Below are positions 23,630-33,188 of a stretch of 64,000 bases of DNA, piece by piece. Source of the DNA: Mycolicibacterium frederiksbergense (lineage in GTDB: Bacteria > Actinomycetota > Actinomycetes > Mycobacteriales > Mycobacteriaceae). A model generated the notes under the pieces. It ran no database searches. It saw nothing but the letters and a program-made list of their open reading frames with translations, and had not been told where the DNA came from. The stretch's first letter is position 1, and every line of letters begins with the position of its first letter. The stretch covers positions 4,510,249 to 4,574,248 of the forward strand of contig NZ_CP038799.1 of NCBI RefSeq assembly GCF_012223425.1, written 5' to 3'. Both the position numbers and the translations under genes were made by a program.

Positions 23630-24910
23630 ATGGCTCGCATCGGAGACGGCGGTGACCTGCTGAAGTGCTCGTTCTGTGGGAAGAGCCAAAAGCAGGTGAA
23701 GAAGCTCATCGCTGGGCCGGGCGTCTACATCTGCGATGAGTGCATCGATCTGTGCAACGAGATCATCGAGGAGGAGCTGGCTGACGCCGACGACGTCAAG
23801 CTGGACGAACTCCCCAAGCCCGCCGAGATCCGCGAGTTCCTCGAGGGTTACGTGATCGGACAGGACACCGCGAAGAAGACACTCGCGGTCGCCGTCTACA
23901 ACCACTACAAGCGCATCCAGGCCCAGGAGAAGAGCCGCGACTCGCGTGTCGAGCCCGTCGAGCTGGCCAAGTCCAACATTCTGATGCTCGGCCCGACCGG
24001 CTGCGGCAAGACCTACCTGGCGCAGACGCTGGCCAAGATGCTCAACGTCCCCTTCGCCATCGCCGATGCCACCGCGCTCACCGAGGCCGGCTACGTGGGT
24101 GAGGACGTCGAGAACATCCTGCTCAAGCTGATTCAGGCCGCCGACTACGACGTGAAGCGCGCCGAGACCGGCATCATCTACATCGACGAGGTCGACAAGA
24201 TCGCCCGCAAGAGCGAGAACCCCTCGATCACCCGTGACGTCTCCGGTGAGGGTGTGCAGCAGGCGCTGCTCAAGATCCTGGAAGGTACCCAGGCGTCGGT
24301 GCCCCCGCAGGGCGGGCGCAAGCATCCGCACCAGGAGTTCATCCAGATCGACACCACGAACGTGCTGTTCATCGTGGCGGGTGCGTTCGCGGGCCTGGAG
24401 CGGATCGTGTCGGACCGCGTCGGCAAGCGCGGCCTGGGCTTCGGTGCCGAGGTGAAGTCGAAGGCCGAGATCGACACCCAGGACCATTTCGCCGAGGTCA
24501 TGCCCGAGGATCTGATCAAGTTCGGTCTGATCCCCGAGTTCATCGGCCGTCTGCCGGTGGTCGCCTCGGTGACCAACCTGGACAAGGAATCGCTGGTTCA
24601 GATCCTGTCGACGCCGAAGAACGCACTGGTCAAGCAGTACACCCGGTTGTTCGAGATGGACGGTGTCGAGCTGGAGATGACACCGGAGGCCCTGGACGCG
24701 ATCGCCGATCAGGCCATCCACCGCGGTACCGGTGCCCGTGGCCTGCGCGCCATCATGGAAGAGGTCCTGCAGCCGGCGATGTACGACATCCCCAGCCGCG
24801 ACGACGTCGCCAAGGTCGTCGTCACCAGGGAGACCGTGCAGGACAACGTGCTCCCGACGATCGTGCCGCGCAAGCCCCCGCGCAACGAGCGCCGCGACAA
24901 GACCGCATAG
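23630..24910 (+). CDS. clpX: Clp protease ATPase subunit ClpX
   Basis: 426 residues. AAA+ unfoldase that feeds substrates to ClpP1P2. The N-terminal zinc domain uses Cys13, 16, 35 and 38. Then Walker A GPTGCGKT, Walker B IIYIDEVDKI, the pore loop region (GYVGED), sensor and the IGF-like loop typical for docking to ClpP. RBS GGAAGTAGGA precedes ATG 23630. Followed by a very long hairpin at 24923-24972. Confidence 0.96.
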   Translation: MARIGDGGDLLKCSFCGKSQKQVKKLIAGPGVYICDECIDLCNEIIEEELADADDVKLDELPKPAEIREFLEGYVIGQDTAKKTLAVAVYNHYKRIQAQEKSRDSRVEPVELAKSNILMLGPTGCGKTYLAQTLAKMLNVPFAIADATALTEAGYVGEDVENILLKLIQAADYDVKRAETGIIYIDEVDKIARKSENPSITRDVSGEGVQQALLKILEGTQASVPPQGGRKHPHQEFIQIDTTNVLFIVAGAFAGLERIVSDRVGKRGLGFGAEVKSKAEIDTQDHFAEVMPEDLIKFGLIPEFIGRLPVVASVTNLDKESLVQILSTPKNALVKQYTRLFEMDGVELEMTPEALDAIADQAIHRGTGARGLRAIMEEVLQPAMYDIPSRDDVAKVVVTRETVQDNVLPTIVPRKPPRNERRDKTA

Positions 24911-24922
24911 GTCACGCTTCAA

Positions 24923-24972
24923 ATAGACGAAATGGCTGTTCTTCCCTCGGGGAGAACAGCCATTTCGTCTAT
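24923..24972. terminator. 20-base-pair perfect hairpin between clpX and fdhD
   Basis: The arms 24923-24942 and 24953-24972 are exactly complementary, with CCC/GGG pairing possible inside the 10-base loop. It separates convergent genes and probably stops transcription from both sides, although neither side ends in a strong T-run. Confidence 0.8.
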
Positions 24973-24983
24973 CTCGACCATGC

Positions 24984-25814
24984 TCAGGTCCGGCGGCGGA
25001 CCCGGTCGGGCCGGCTGTAGACGTTCATCGAGTCGCCGCGCAGGAATGCCACCAGCGTCAGACCGGACTGCGCGGCCAGATCCACCGCCAGCGACGACGG
25101 TGCTGATACCGCCGCCAGCAGCGGTATCCCGGCCATCACCGCCTTCTGCGTCAGCTCGAAGGAGGCCCGCCCGCTGACCAGCAGCACCGTGCCGGTCAGC
25201 GGCACCCGGCCGGACTCCAGCGCCCAGCCGATCACCTTGTCCACGGCGTTGTGTCTGCCGATGTCCTCACGTACCACCAATGCGGTGCCGTGCGCGTCGA
25301 ACAGGGCGGCGCCGTGCAGTCCGCCGGTGGCCGCGAACACCTTCTGCCGGTCGCGCAGCTTGTCGGGCAGCGCGGAAAGCATGTCGGCGTCGACGACCAG
25401 CGGATCGTCGCCGGGGGCGTGCTTGCTGCTCAGCCGCACCGCGTCCAGCGAGGACTTGCCGCACACCCCACACGAGGACGTCGTGTAGAAATTGCGGGTG
25501 ACATCCACGTCCGGCATCGGGACACCTTGCGCCAACGTCACGTCCAGCACGTTGTAGGTGTTGAAACCGTCCGGCCCCGCACCGCTGCAGTACTGCACCG
25601 CGGCGATGTCTTCGCGCCGGGACACGAGTCCCTCGGTGAGCAGAAACCCCTGGGCCAGTTCGACATCGGAGCCGGGGGTGCGCATCGTCACGGTCAGTGG
25701 CGTGCCGTTGACACGGATCTCCAGCGGTTCCTCGACGGCCAGCGTCTCGGGACGGGCGACGGCGTCGGCGGCGGTCACATGCTGCGCGCGGCGACGTGCG
25801 GTGACCCTACCCAT
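24984..25814 (-). CDS. fdhD: FdhD sulfurtransferase for formate dehydrogenase maturation
   Basis: 276 residues. Transfers sulfur to the molybdenum cofactor of formate dehydrogenase. The conserved pair Cys115/Cys118 lies in TSSCGVCGKSS; GGLHGAALF and REDIGRHNAVDKVIG are further family signatures. ATG 25814 overlaps the end of fdhF by 8 bases, so the two are co-translated. The N-terminal 20 residues are basic and not conserved in most FdhD proteins. Confidence 0.93.
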   Translation of the reverse strand: MGRVTARRRAQHVTAADAVARPETLAVEEPLEIRVNGTPLTVTMRTPGSDVELAQGFLLTEGLVSRREDIAAVQYCSGAGPDGFNTYNVLDVTLAQGVPMPDVDVTRNFYTTSSCGVCGKSSLDAVRLSSKHAPGDDPLVVDADMLSALPDKLRDRQKVFAATGGLHGAALFDAHGTALVVREDIGRHNAVDKVIGWALESGRVPLTGTVLLVSGRASFELTQKAVMAGIPLLAAVSAPSSLAVDLAAQSGLTLVAFLRGDSMNVYSRPDRVRRRT

Positions 25815-28128
25815 CTTCGTCTCCCGTGGCTGGGCTCGCCAGGGCGGGTGTTTCCAGTCGGATCACCACGGCCTTGGACACCGGTGTGTTCGACCGTGCG
25901 GCAACGTGATCCAACGGGACCAGCGGATTGGTTTCCGGGTAGTACGCCGCGGCGTTACCGGCCGGGGTGGCATAGGCCACCACTCGGAAGTCCTTCGCCC
26001 GGCGCTCCTGGCCGCCGAACTCCGAGACCAGGTCGACGCGGTCACCGTCGTGCAGGCCGAGGTCGGCGATGTCGCCGGGGTTCACGAACACCACCCGGCG
26101 TCCGCCCTTGACCCCGCGGTAGCGGTCATCGAGCCCGTAGATGGTGGTGTTGTACTGGTCGTGGCTGCGCAAGGTCTGCAGGATCAGCCGCCCGGGCGGT
26201 ACCGGAACCCATTCCAGCGGGCACACCGAGAAGTTGGCCTTGCCGGTGGTGGTGTGGAATTCGCGGGAGTCCCGCGGTGGGTGGGGGAGCTGGAAGCCAT
26301 CGGGTTGGCGCACCCGGGCGTTGTAGTCGGTGCAGCCCGGCACCACGTCGGCGATGGCGTCGCGGATGCGGTCGTAGTCGGCGTTGAACGCTTCCCACTC
26401 GACCGGATGGTCGGGGCCCAGCAGGGTGCGGGCCAGCTGGCAGACGATGGCCACCTCGCTGCGCAACTGGTCACTGGCCGGGGTGAGGCTGCCGCGGGAC
26501 AGGTGCACCATCGACATCGAATCCTCCACGGAAACCAGCTGCTTGCCCGACTCCTGGATGTCGCGGTCGGTGCGGCCCAGGGTCGGCAGGATCAGCGCGG
26601 TCCGACCGTGCACCAGATGGCTGCGATTGAGCTTCGTCGAGATCTGCACGGTGAGAGCGCAATTGCGTAGCGCGGCCTCGGTGACCTCGGTGTCGGGGGT
26701 GGCCGAGACGAAGTTCCCGCCCATCCCGATGAAGGTCTTGGCGTGCCCGTCGCGCATCGCACGGATGGCGTCGACGGTGTCGTGGCCGTGCGTGCGGGGG
26801 CTGGTGATGCCGAATCGTGAATCGAGCGCCGCGAGAAACGATTCGGGCATCTTCTCCCAGATCCCCATGGTGCGGTCGCCCTGCACGTTGGAATGCCCGC
26901 GCACCGGGCACACCCCGGCACCCCGTTTGCCGATCATGCCGCGCATGAGCAGCAGGTTGGTGGCCTCCCCGATGGTGGCCACCGCGTGCCGATGCTGGGT
27001 CAGACCCATCGCCCAACAGATCACCGTCCGCTCGGAGCGGATCAGAATGTCGGCGACCCGGCGCAGCTGGGCCTCGTCGATACCGGTCGCCTCCAGCACC
27101 GTGGCGAGATCGACTGCCCGGGCTTGGCGTTCGTAGTCGTCGAACCCCGCGCAATGGGTGTCGACGAACGGCCGGTCGACCACGGTCCCGGGTGCGCGGT
27201 CCTCGGCTTCGAACAACAGCCGGCCCAGCCCGGCGAACAGCGCCATGTCGCCGCCGATCCGGATCTGCACGAACTCGTCGGCAACCGGGATGCCGTCGCC
27301 GATCACGCCGTGCACCTTCTGCGGATCCTTGAACCGGATCAGTCCGGCCTCGGGCAACGGGTTGACCGCGATGACGGTGGCGCCGTTGGCCTTCGCCTTC
27401 TCCAGCGTCGACAACATCCGCGGATGGTTGGTACCCGGGTTCTGTCCGGCGATCAGGATCACGTCGGCGTGCGCCACATCGTCGACCGTGACCGAGCCCT
27501 TGCCGATGCCGATGGAGTCCGTCAGCGCGGTGCCCGAGGATTCGTGGCACATGTTCGAACAGTCCGGCAGGTTGTTGGTGCCGAAGCTGCGGACCAGCAG
27601 TTGGTACAGGAAGGCGGCCTCATTGCTGGTGCGCCCGGAGGTGTAGAACAGCGCCTCGTCGGGGGAGGCCAGATCGTTGAGGTGATCGGCGATCAGCCGG
27701 TAGGCGTCGTCCCACTCGATGGGTTCGTAGTGGGTGGCACCGGGACGCAACACCATCGGATGGGTGAGCCGGCCCTGCTGGGAGAGCCAGTACTCGGGCT
27801 TCTGGGACAGCTCTGCCACCGAGTGGCGGGCGAAGAAATCGGTGGTGACGGTGCGCTTGGTGGCCTCCTCGGCGACGGCCTTGGCGCCGTTCTCGCAGAA
27901 CTCGGCGAGCTTGCGGCCGCCGTGCTCCTCAGGCCAGGCGCAGCCGGGGCAGTCGAAACCGTGCCGCTGGTTCAGCCTGGCCAGAGTGGCGGCCGTGCGC
28001 AGCGGACCCATCTCGGCGAGGCCGCGCCGCAGGCTGACCATGACCGCCTTGACGCCGGCCGCCTCGTGTTTCGCGCCGCTGACGGTGACATCGCGCTCGT
28101 CATAGCTCGCATCGACATCCTTGGCCAT
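25807..28128 (-). CDS. FdhF/YdeP-family molybdopterin oxidoreductase (putative formate dehydrogenase)
   Basis: 773 residues. Single-subunit bis-MGD oxidoreductase of the TIGR01701 (YdeP-like) group, homologous to mycobacterial Rv2900c. It has CPGCAWPE at residues 60-67, an NMCHESSG segment in the position of the Sec/Cys region, GQNPGTNHPR for cofactor binding, the MGLTQHRHAV and RGHSNVQGDRTMG segments, and a C-terminal dinucleotide-binding domain. The four-Cys N-terminal cluster of classic FdhF is reduced to CxxC. Start ATG 28128 after GGAAG. Probably needs the FdhD encoded next. The gene diverges from a LysR gene. Formate as substrate is inferred from fdhD. Confidence 0.88.
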   Translation of the reverse strand: MAKDVDASYDERDVTVSGAKHEAAGVKAVMVSLRRGLAEMGPLRTAATLARLNQRHGFDCPGCAWPEEHGGRKLAEFCENGAKAVAEEATKRTVTTDFFARHSVAELSQKPEYWLSQQGRLTHPMVLRPGATHYEPIEWDDAYRLIADHLNDLASPDEALFYTSGRTSNEAAFLYQLLVRSFGTNNLPDCSNMCHESSGTALTDSIGIGKGSVTVDDVAHADVILIAGQNPGTNHPRMLSTLEKAKANGATVIAVNPLPEAGLIRFKDPQKVHGVIGDGIPVADEFVQIRIGGDMALFAGLGRLLFEAEDRAPGTVVDRPFVDTHCAGFDDYERQARAVDLATVLEATGIDEAQLRRVADILIRSERTVICWAMGLTQHRHAVATIGEATNLLLMRGMIGKRGAGVCPVRGHSNVQGDRTMGIWEKMPESFLAALDSRFGITSPRTHGHDTVDAIRAMRDGHAKTFIGMGGNFVSATPDTEVTEAALRNCALTVQISTKLNRSHLVHGRTALILPTLGRTDRDIQESGKQLVSVEDSMSMVHLSRGSLTPASDQLRSEVAIVCQLARTLLGPDHPVEWEAFNADYDRIRDAIADVVPGCTDYNARVRQPDGFQLPHPPRDSREFHTTTGKANFSVCPLEWVPVPPGRLILQTLRSHDQYNTTIYGLDDRYRGVKGGRRVVFVNPGDIADLGLHDGDRVDLVSEFGGQERRAKDFRVVAYATPAGNAAAYYPETNPLVPLDHVAARSNTPVSKAVVIRLETPALASPATGDEDG

Positions 28129-28204
28129 ATCTTCCAGGCTAACCGTCGCCGGCCGACGGGCGTGCCGATCGGGCGCGGTGCGTATTTGCCATTTCACATG
28201 CAGT

Positions 28205-28221
28205 GATAGACGGTATCTATC
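28205..28221. promoter_or_regulatory. LysR-type dyad touching the LysR start codon
   Basis: GATAGA-CGGTA-TCTATC at 28205-28221 is a perfect 6-base-arm dyad of the T-N11-A kind. It ends one base before the ATG of the LysR gene and lies 76 bases from the fdhF start, a position suited to autoregulation and activation of the divergent gene. Confidence 0.65.
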
Positions 28222-28222
28222 G

Positions 28223-29161
28223 ATGGCAAGTGATGTCCTGCTCCAGCACCTGGATTACCTGCTGGCACTCGCGGCCGAACGCCACTTCGGGCGGGCCGCC
28301 GCGCGCTGTCATGTCAGCCAACCGACGCTGTCGGTGGCGATCCGCCGCCTGGAGAAAGATCTGGGCATCGTCATCGTGCAGCGCGGTCACCGCTTCGAGG
28401 GTTTCACCGAGGAGGGGCGCCGCGTCGTGACGTGGGCCCAGCGGATCATCGCCGAACGCGATGAGATGCTCGCCGATCTGGAACGCATGCGGGGCAGGCT
28501 GACGGTGACCGCCCGGCTGGGCGCCATCCCGACCGCGATCCCCGCAAGCCCGTTCATCACCACCGATTTCCTGCGCCGCAACCCGGCCGCCTCGGTGCGC
28601 ATCGAGGCACTGTCATCACGCGAGATCGCCCGGCAGCTGGCCGATTTCGAGATCGATGCCGGGTTGACCTATCTCGACGATGAGGCGCCGCCGGGGACGC
28701 GTGCGGTCGAGCTGTACCGGGAGCAGTACGTCCTGGTGGCCCCCGCCGACAGCTCGCTGATGGGCGAACCGGAAGTGGCCTGGTCGGATGCGGCGGCACT
28801 GGAATTGTGTGTCCTGACCACCACGATGCGGAACCGGCGCATCCTGGACGCCAACATGGCCGCCGAGGGCGTTCAGTACCGCCCCGTCGTGGAGGCCTCG
28901 TCGGTCGACGCGCTCTATGCCCACATCGCCCATTCGCGACGAGCGACCATCGCGTCCACGGCGTGGTTGCCGCGGCTCGGAGTGCCGGCGGGTTTCGCGG
29001 CGCGGCCGATGGTCCAGCACGGGCCCCGGCCGGCGATCGGACTCGTCGTGCTCGATCGGGCACCGGCGTCGATCGTCGCGGCCGCCCTGGTCGAGGTCGC
29101 CGGGGCAGTGGACCTCGGCACCCACATCGACCGCGCGTGGGACGCCGCTCGGCTCGGATAG
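28223..29161 (+). CDS. LysR-family transcriptional regulator
   Basis: 312 residues. N-terminal winged HTH (LQHLDYLLALAAERHFGRAAARCHVSQPTLSVAIRRLEKDLG), then a periplasmic-binding-like effector domain. ATG 28223 is chosen because translation from upstream starts would run through the operator. There is no good Shine-Dalgarno, so the message may be near-leaderless. It probably controls the divergent fdhF-fdhD operon. The effector is unknown. Confidence 0.87.
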   Translation: MASDVLLQHLDYLLALAAERHFGRAAARCHVSQPTLSVAIRRLEKDLGIVIVQRGHRFEGFTEEGRRVVTWAQRIIAERDEMLADLERMRGRLTVTARLGAIPTAIPASPFITTDFLRRNPAASVRIEALSSREIARQLADFEIDAGLTYLDDEAPPGTRAVELYREQYVLVAPADSSLMGEPEVAWSDAAALELCVLTTTMRNRRILDANMAAEGVQYRPVVEASSVDALYAHIAHSRRATIASTAWLPRLGVPAGFAARPMVQHGPRPAIGLVVLDRAPASIVAAALVEVAGAVDLGTHIDRAWDAARLG

Positions 29162-29211
29162 ATCAGGGGCCACGGGTGCCGGTGTCGCCATCGCAGTGGT
29201 CGGTGGGTGCG

Positions 29212-30291
29212 CTACCGGGGCTCGACGATCTGGACCACGCCTGCCGTCACACCGGCGATGAACAGCCGGCCGGTGTCCGCGTCGACACCGAGCGTGTAGG
29301 GATTCTGGACGGTCGCGATGCGGTCCACCTCACGGGGCGTCGGCTCCGCCATGTCGTAGCCGACGACCTCGTTGGTGCCCGAGGACGCCACCCACAGCCG
29401 GTCGCGGGCCGGGTCGTAGGCGATTCCATACGGTCCGCCGGGCTGGGTGATCTCGGCGATCTGCCGGGGTTCGGTGTCGAACACCCGGATCGCGTCGCCC
29501 CGGGTGTCGGTGGCGATGTAGCGGCCGTGCTTGTCCGCCACGAGGTGGGTCGGTCCCTGACCCGCCGGGGTCGACCCCTTGATCGTCAGCGCCTCCGCGT
29601 CGTACACCGTCAGGTCGTTCTTGCGGACGTCCAGCATGCCCATCAGATTCCCGACGGGAGCCATACCCGCGGGCTGGACACTGTCGGTGAAGACCTTGGC
29701 GATGTCCTCGCCGCGCAGCACGGTCACGGTGCCGCCGAGTTCGTTGGCGACGAAAACCGTGCCATTCGGCGCCTCCGCGGCGTCGTGAGGGACGGTGCCG
29801 GTGATGATCTGCGGCGCCGCGCGTCCGCCGGGGAGGTCGACCCGCACCAGGGCGTTGGCACTCTCGACGGGGACCAGCACCGGGCCGCCGGGCTTGGCGA
29901 GCTGCAGATGCCGGACGAACCCCGGCAGTGGGACGCGCATCGTGGCGGTGCCGCTGTCGGCGTCGATGAGGACGAGTTCGTTGGGGTTGCGCTTGGCCAC
30001 GGCGACGGTGCGGGTCTTTGCGTCGACGACGACACCCTCGGGCGCAGCGCCGACGCGGAGTTGGCGGCCGGGCAGCCCCGCTGCCGGTGCCGGCGCCCGC
30101 TGGGGTTCGGCGGGCGGCGGCAGGCCGTCGACCGGCGGGCGGGTGCCCTCGGTCGGAACGCCGGTCGGCAGCAGGCCGGTGGTGGTCGCGCTCGCGGGTG
30201 GAGTGCCGGCGCTCGGACCAGGCTTTTCTGCCGGTTGCGCGCAGCCCGCGACGGTCAGGACCAGTACCACGGCGAAAACACGGTCTCGCAT
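29212..30291 (-). CDS. Beta-propeller lipoprotein (YncE-like)
   Basis: 359 residues. Lipoprotein signal MRDRVFAVVLVLTVAGC with lipidated Cys17. Residues 20-75 are Pro/Ala/Thr-rich linker. Seven propeller-type repeats follow, seen as spaced segments such as PEGVVVDAKTRTVAVAK, PHDAAEAPNGTVFVAN, PTHLVADKHGRYIAT and PYGIAYDPARDRLWVAS. Attached to the outer face of the membrane; the ligand is unknown. Convergent with the LysR gene. Confidence 0.83.
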   Translation of the reverse strand: MRDRVFAVVLVLTVAGCAQPAEKPGPSAGTPPASATTTGLLPTGVPTEGTRPPVDGLPPPAEPQRAPAPAAGLPGRQLRVGAAPEGVVVDAKTRTVAVAKRNPNELVLIDADSGTATMRVPLPGFVRHLQLAKPGGPVLVPVESANALVRVDLPGGRAAPQIITGTVPHDAAEAPNGTVFVANELGGTVTVLRGEDIAKVFTDSVQPAGMAPVGNLMGMLDVRKNDLTVYDAEALTIKGSTPAGQGPTHLVADKHGRYIATDTRGDAIRVFDTEPRQIAEITQPGGPYGIAYDPARDRLWVASSGTNEVVGYDMAEPTPREVDRIATVQNPYTLGVDADTGRLFIAGVTAGVVQIVEPR

Positions 30292-30466
30292 GGTCAGGGG
30301 CTACCCATCTGAGCGACTTTGACCCACTGTTCGGCCGCCGCGACCGAGGAATTCACCCGCATTCCGCTGTTGACGCCGGCGTAACAAGTTCGGCATCCAT
30401 TGTTCCTATCGTTGGCCGGTCAACGTCCGTCGAGTAGCTGGCGGACCGCAGTGCAAAGGAATTCCA

Positions 30467-32641
30467 TTGAGCGGAAATTCGGTACGCCTCCAGGCGATCA
30501 ACAGCGTCGAGGCCTACGTGCCCCCTCCCATCAGTTTTGATCCAGGCGAGGCCCCCGGGGAGATCTTCGGTACCAACGTCTTCACGCTGGCCGAGATGCG
30601 GCTGCGCCTGCCCAAGTCGGTCTACAAGTCCATGGTCGCGACGATGGAGAAGGGCGCCAAGCTGGATCCGGCGATCGCCGACTCGGTCGCCTCGGTGATG
30701 AAGGACTGGGCGCTGTCGAGGGGTGCCACCCACTACGCGCACGTCTTCTACCCGATGACAGGGCTGACCGCTGAGAAGCACGACAGCTTCCTCGACCCGG
30801 TGGGCGACGGAACCACGTTGGCCGAGTTCGCCGGCAAGACCCTGCTCCAGGGTGAACCCGACGCGTCGAGCTTCCCGTCGGGCGGTCTGCGCAGCACCTT
30901 CGAGGCGCGCGGGTACACCGGATGGGATATCACCAGTCCCGCTTACATTCTGGAGAACCCGAACGGCAATACCCTGTGTATCCCGACGGTGTTCGTCTCG
31001 ATGACCGGCGAGGCGCTGGACTACAAGACGCCGCTGTTGCGTAGCCAGCAGGCCATGGGCGCCCAGGCCGAGCGCATCCTGAAGCTGTTCGGCCACACGA
31101 ACTTTGACAACATCGTGTCGTTCTGCGGCCCCGAGCAGGAGTACTTCCTGGTCGATCGGCACTTCTTCCTGTCACGGCCTGACCTCATCAACGCCGGCCG
31201 CACACTCTTCGGCGCGAAGCCGCCCAAGGGTCAGGAGTTCGACGACCATTACTTCGGTGCCATCCCGGACCGTGTGCTGGCCTTCATGATGGACACCGAG
31301 CGTGAGCTGTTCAAGCTCGGCATCCCGGCCAAGACCCGGCACAACGAGGTCGCCCCCGGGCAGTTCGAGATCGCGCCGATGTTCGAGCGGGCCAATATCG
31401 CCGCCGACCATCAGCAGCTGCTGATGACGATGTTCAAGACGATCGCCAAGAAGCACGGCATGGAGTGTCTGTTCCACGAGAAGCCGTTCGCCGGCGTCAA
31501 CGGCTCCGGCAAGCACGTCAACTTCTCGCTGGGCAACTCGCAATTCGGCAGCCTGCTGGTGCCCGGTGACACCCCGCATGAGAACGCGCAGTTCCTGGTC
31601 TTCTGTGCCGCGGTGATCCGTGCGGTGCACAAGTTCTCCGGGCTGTTGCGGGTCTCGGTGGCATCGGCCACCAACGATCACCGCCTCGGCGCCAACGAAG
31701 CCCCGCCGGCGATCATCTCGATCTTCCTCGGCGACCAGCTGGCCGACGTGTTCGAGCAGATCGCCAAGGGCGCGGCCACGTCCTCCAAGGGCAAGGGCAG
31801 CATGATCATCGGTTGCGACACCCTCCCGGTGCTGCCGACCGATCCGGGCGATCGGAACCGCACCAGCCCGTTCGCGTTCACCGGCAACCGATTCGAGTTC
31901 CGGGCGCCGGGTTCGGGCCAGACGATCAACGTTCCGATGATCATCCTGAACACGATCATGGCCGACTCGCTGGACTACATGGCCACCGAGTTGGAGAAGG
32001 CCGTCGAGGGTGGCACCGAGTTCGACGCCGCCGTGCAGACGCTGCTGACCGACATCATCACCGAGCACGGCGCGGTCGTGTTCAATGGCGACGGCTACTC
32101 GGAGAATTGGCAGATCGAAGCTGCCGAGCGTGGTCTGCCGAACCTCAAGACCACCCTGGACGCGATCCCGGAGCTCATCAAGCCGGAGGCGATCGAGGTC
32201 TTCGAAAAGTACGGTGTGTTCAGCGAGCGCGAGCTGGAGAGCCGCGTCGAGGTCCGGTACGAGATGTACGCGCTGACGGTCGCCGTCGAGGCCAAGCTGG
32301 CTCTGGAGATCGGTTCGACCGTGATCCTGCCTGCCGCGGTGCGATACCAGACCGAGCTGGCGCAGAACGTGGCATCGCTCAAGGCGGCCGGCGTCGAGCC
32401 GGATCTCACACTGCTGCAGATGGTTTCCGAACCCATCGGTGCCCTCACCGCAGCCTTGGCCACCCTCAAGGAGGGGCTGTCGCATCACGCGGACAGTGCC
32501 ACCGAGGAAGCCAAGCACGCCCAGTCGGCGTTGCTGCCCGCGATGGAAGCCGTGCGGGCTGCGGCGGACACCCTGGAGAGCATGGTGGCCGACGATCTCT
32601 GGCCGCTGCCCACCTATCAGGAGATGCTCTACATCCTCTGA
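30467..32641 (+). CDS. glnN: Glutamine synthetase type III
   Basis: 724 residues, the length of GSIII rather than the 470-residue type I. Makes glutamine from glutamate, ammonia and ATP. It has the GSIII N-terminal domain (FGTNVFTLAEMRLRLPKSVY), GPEQEYFLVD, the NHEV-like RHNEVAPGQFEIAP and KPFAGVNGSGKHVNFSLG active-site segments, and RLGANEAPPAIIS, a GSIII signature. The start is TTG 30467, with AAAGGA 6-11 bases before it; no ATG/GTG near fits the conserved N-terminus. A possible nitrogen-control half-site GTAAC lies at 30381. Pathogenic mycobacteria lack this type. Confidence 0.92.
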   Translation: MSGNSVRLQAINSVEAYVPPPISFDPGEAPGEIFGTNVFTLAEMRLRLPKSVYKSMVATMEKGAKLDPAIADSVASVMKDWALSRGATHYAHVFYPMTGLTAEKHDSFLDPVGDGTTLAEFAGKTLLQGEPDASSFPSGGLRSTFEARGYTGWDITSPAYILENPNGNTLCIPTVFVSMTGEALDYKTPLLRSQQAMGAQAERILKLFGHTNFDNIVSFCGPEQEYFLVDRHFFLSRPDLINAGRTLFGAKPPKGQEFDDHYFGAIPDRVLAFMMDTERELFKLGIPAKTRHNEVAPGQFEIAPMFERANIAADHQQLLMTMFKTIAKKHGMECLFHEKPFAGVNGSGKHVNFSLGNSQFGSLLVPGDTPHENAQFLVFCAAVIRAVHKFSGLLRVSVASATNDHRLGANEAPPAIISIFLGDQLADVFEQIAKGAATSSKGKGSMIIGCDTLPVLPTDPGDRNRTSPFAFTGNRFEFRAPGSGQTINVPMIILNTIMADSLDYMATELEKAVEGGTEFDAAVQTLLTDIITEHGAVVFNGDGYSENWQIEAAERGLPNLKTTLDAIPELIKPEAIEVFEKYGVFSERELESRVEVRYEMYALTVAVEAKLALEIGSTVILPAAVRYQTELAQNVASLKAAGVEPDLTLLQMVSEPIGALTAALATLKEGLSHHADSATEEAKHAQSALLPAMEAVRAAADTLESMVADDLWPLPTYQEMLYIL

Positions 32642-32824
32642 CGCGGCGGCGACATCGGACATCGCCGGGTGCGGGGGTCAGGCCCGTCCGGGGCCTCTGG
32701 TGACCTCAGCCCCCGTGCCCGGCGATCATCCGCGCGACGTGCATTCCGGCGTCGCCTGTACCGCGGCGGTATCAGGGACTTAAGTCTCTGCTGCTGCGTG
32801 CCCCGCGCGGCATACGTTGGGCGC

Positions 32825-33184
32825 ATGGGAGATCACGATCATCACGCCGCTGTTCTTGCCGAATTGAAGCCGCAGCATCGCGCGTTGCGTCAGATGATTC
32901 CAGAGGTCTACGACGGTTTCGGCGCGTTGAGTCGAGCGGCGCTGGGCGCCGGCGCGATCGATGCCAAGACCAAGGAATTGATCGCGATGGTGATCGGCGT
33001 CGTACAGGGTTGCGACGGCTGCATCGCCTCGCACGCACGTGGAGCTGTCCGCGCGGGTGCCACCAAGCAGGAGGCGGCCGAGGTCATCGGTGTGAGCATC
33101 ATGATGCATGGCGGACCGGCCACCATCTACGGTGCGCGCGCCTACGCGGCATTCTGCGAGTTCGACGAGGCGGGTGATGGATAG
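32825..33184 (+). CDS. Carboxymuconolactone decarboxylase/AhpD-family protein
   Basis: 119 residues. Helical CMD fold with the AhpD-like redox motif GCDGCIASHARGAVRAGAT (CxxC with His three residues on). Such proteins reduce peroxiredoxins or act on small peroxides; this one lies beside a peroxiredoxin gene and a thioredoxin gene. ATG 32825 chosen by family length. Four bases separate its stop from that of the convergent peroxiredoxin. Confidence 0.85.
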   Translation: MGDHDHHAAVLAELKPQHRALRQMIPEVYDGFGALSRAALGAGAIDAKTKELIAMVIGVVQGCDGCIASHARGAVRAGATKQEAAEVIGVSIMMHGGPATIYGARAYAAFCEFDEAGDG

Positions 33185-33188
33185 CCGC

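Noticed and set aside
23267..24922. 551-codon frame opposite clpX
   Set aside because: Shadow of clpX caused by high third-position GC; no protein-like motifs.
29795..30322. Plus-strand frame opposite the beta-propeller lipoprotein gene
   Set aside because: The minus-strand frame has a lipobox and repeated propeller blades; the plus-strand frame is Arg/Ser/Thr-rich shadow.
30381..30400. GlnR box upstream of glutamine synthetase III
   Set aside because: Only one half-site (GTAAC) fits; the second half-site position is GGCAT rather than a GAAAC-like sequence. Mentioned as a possibility only.
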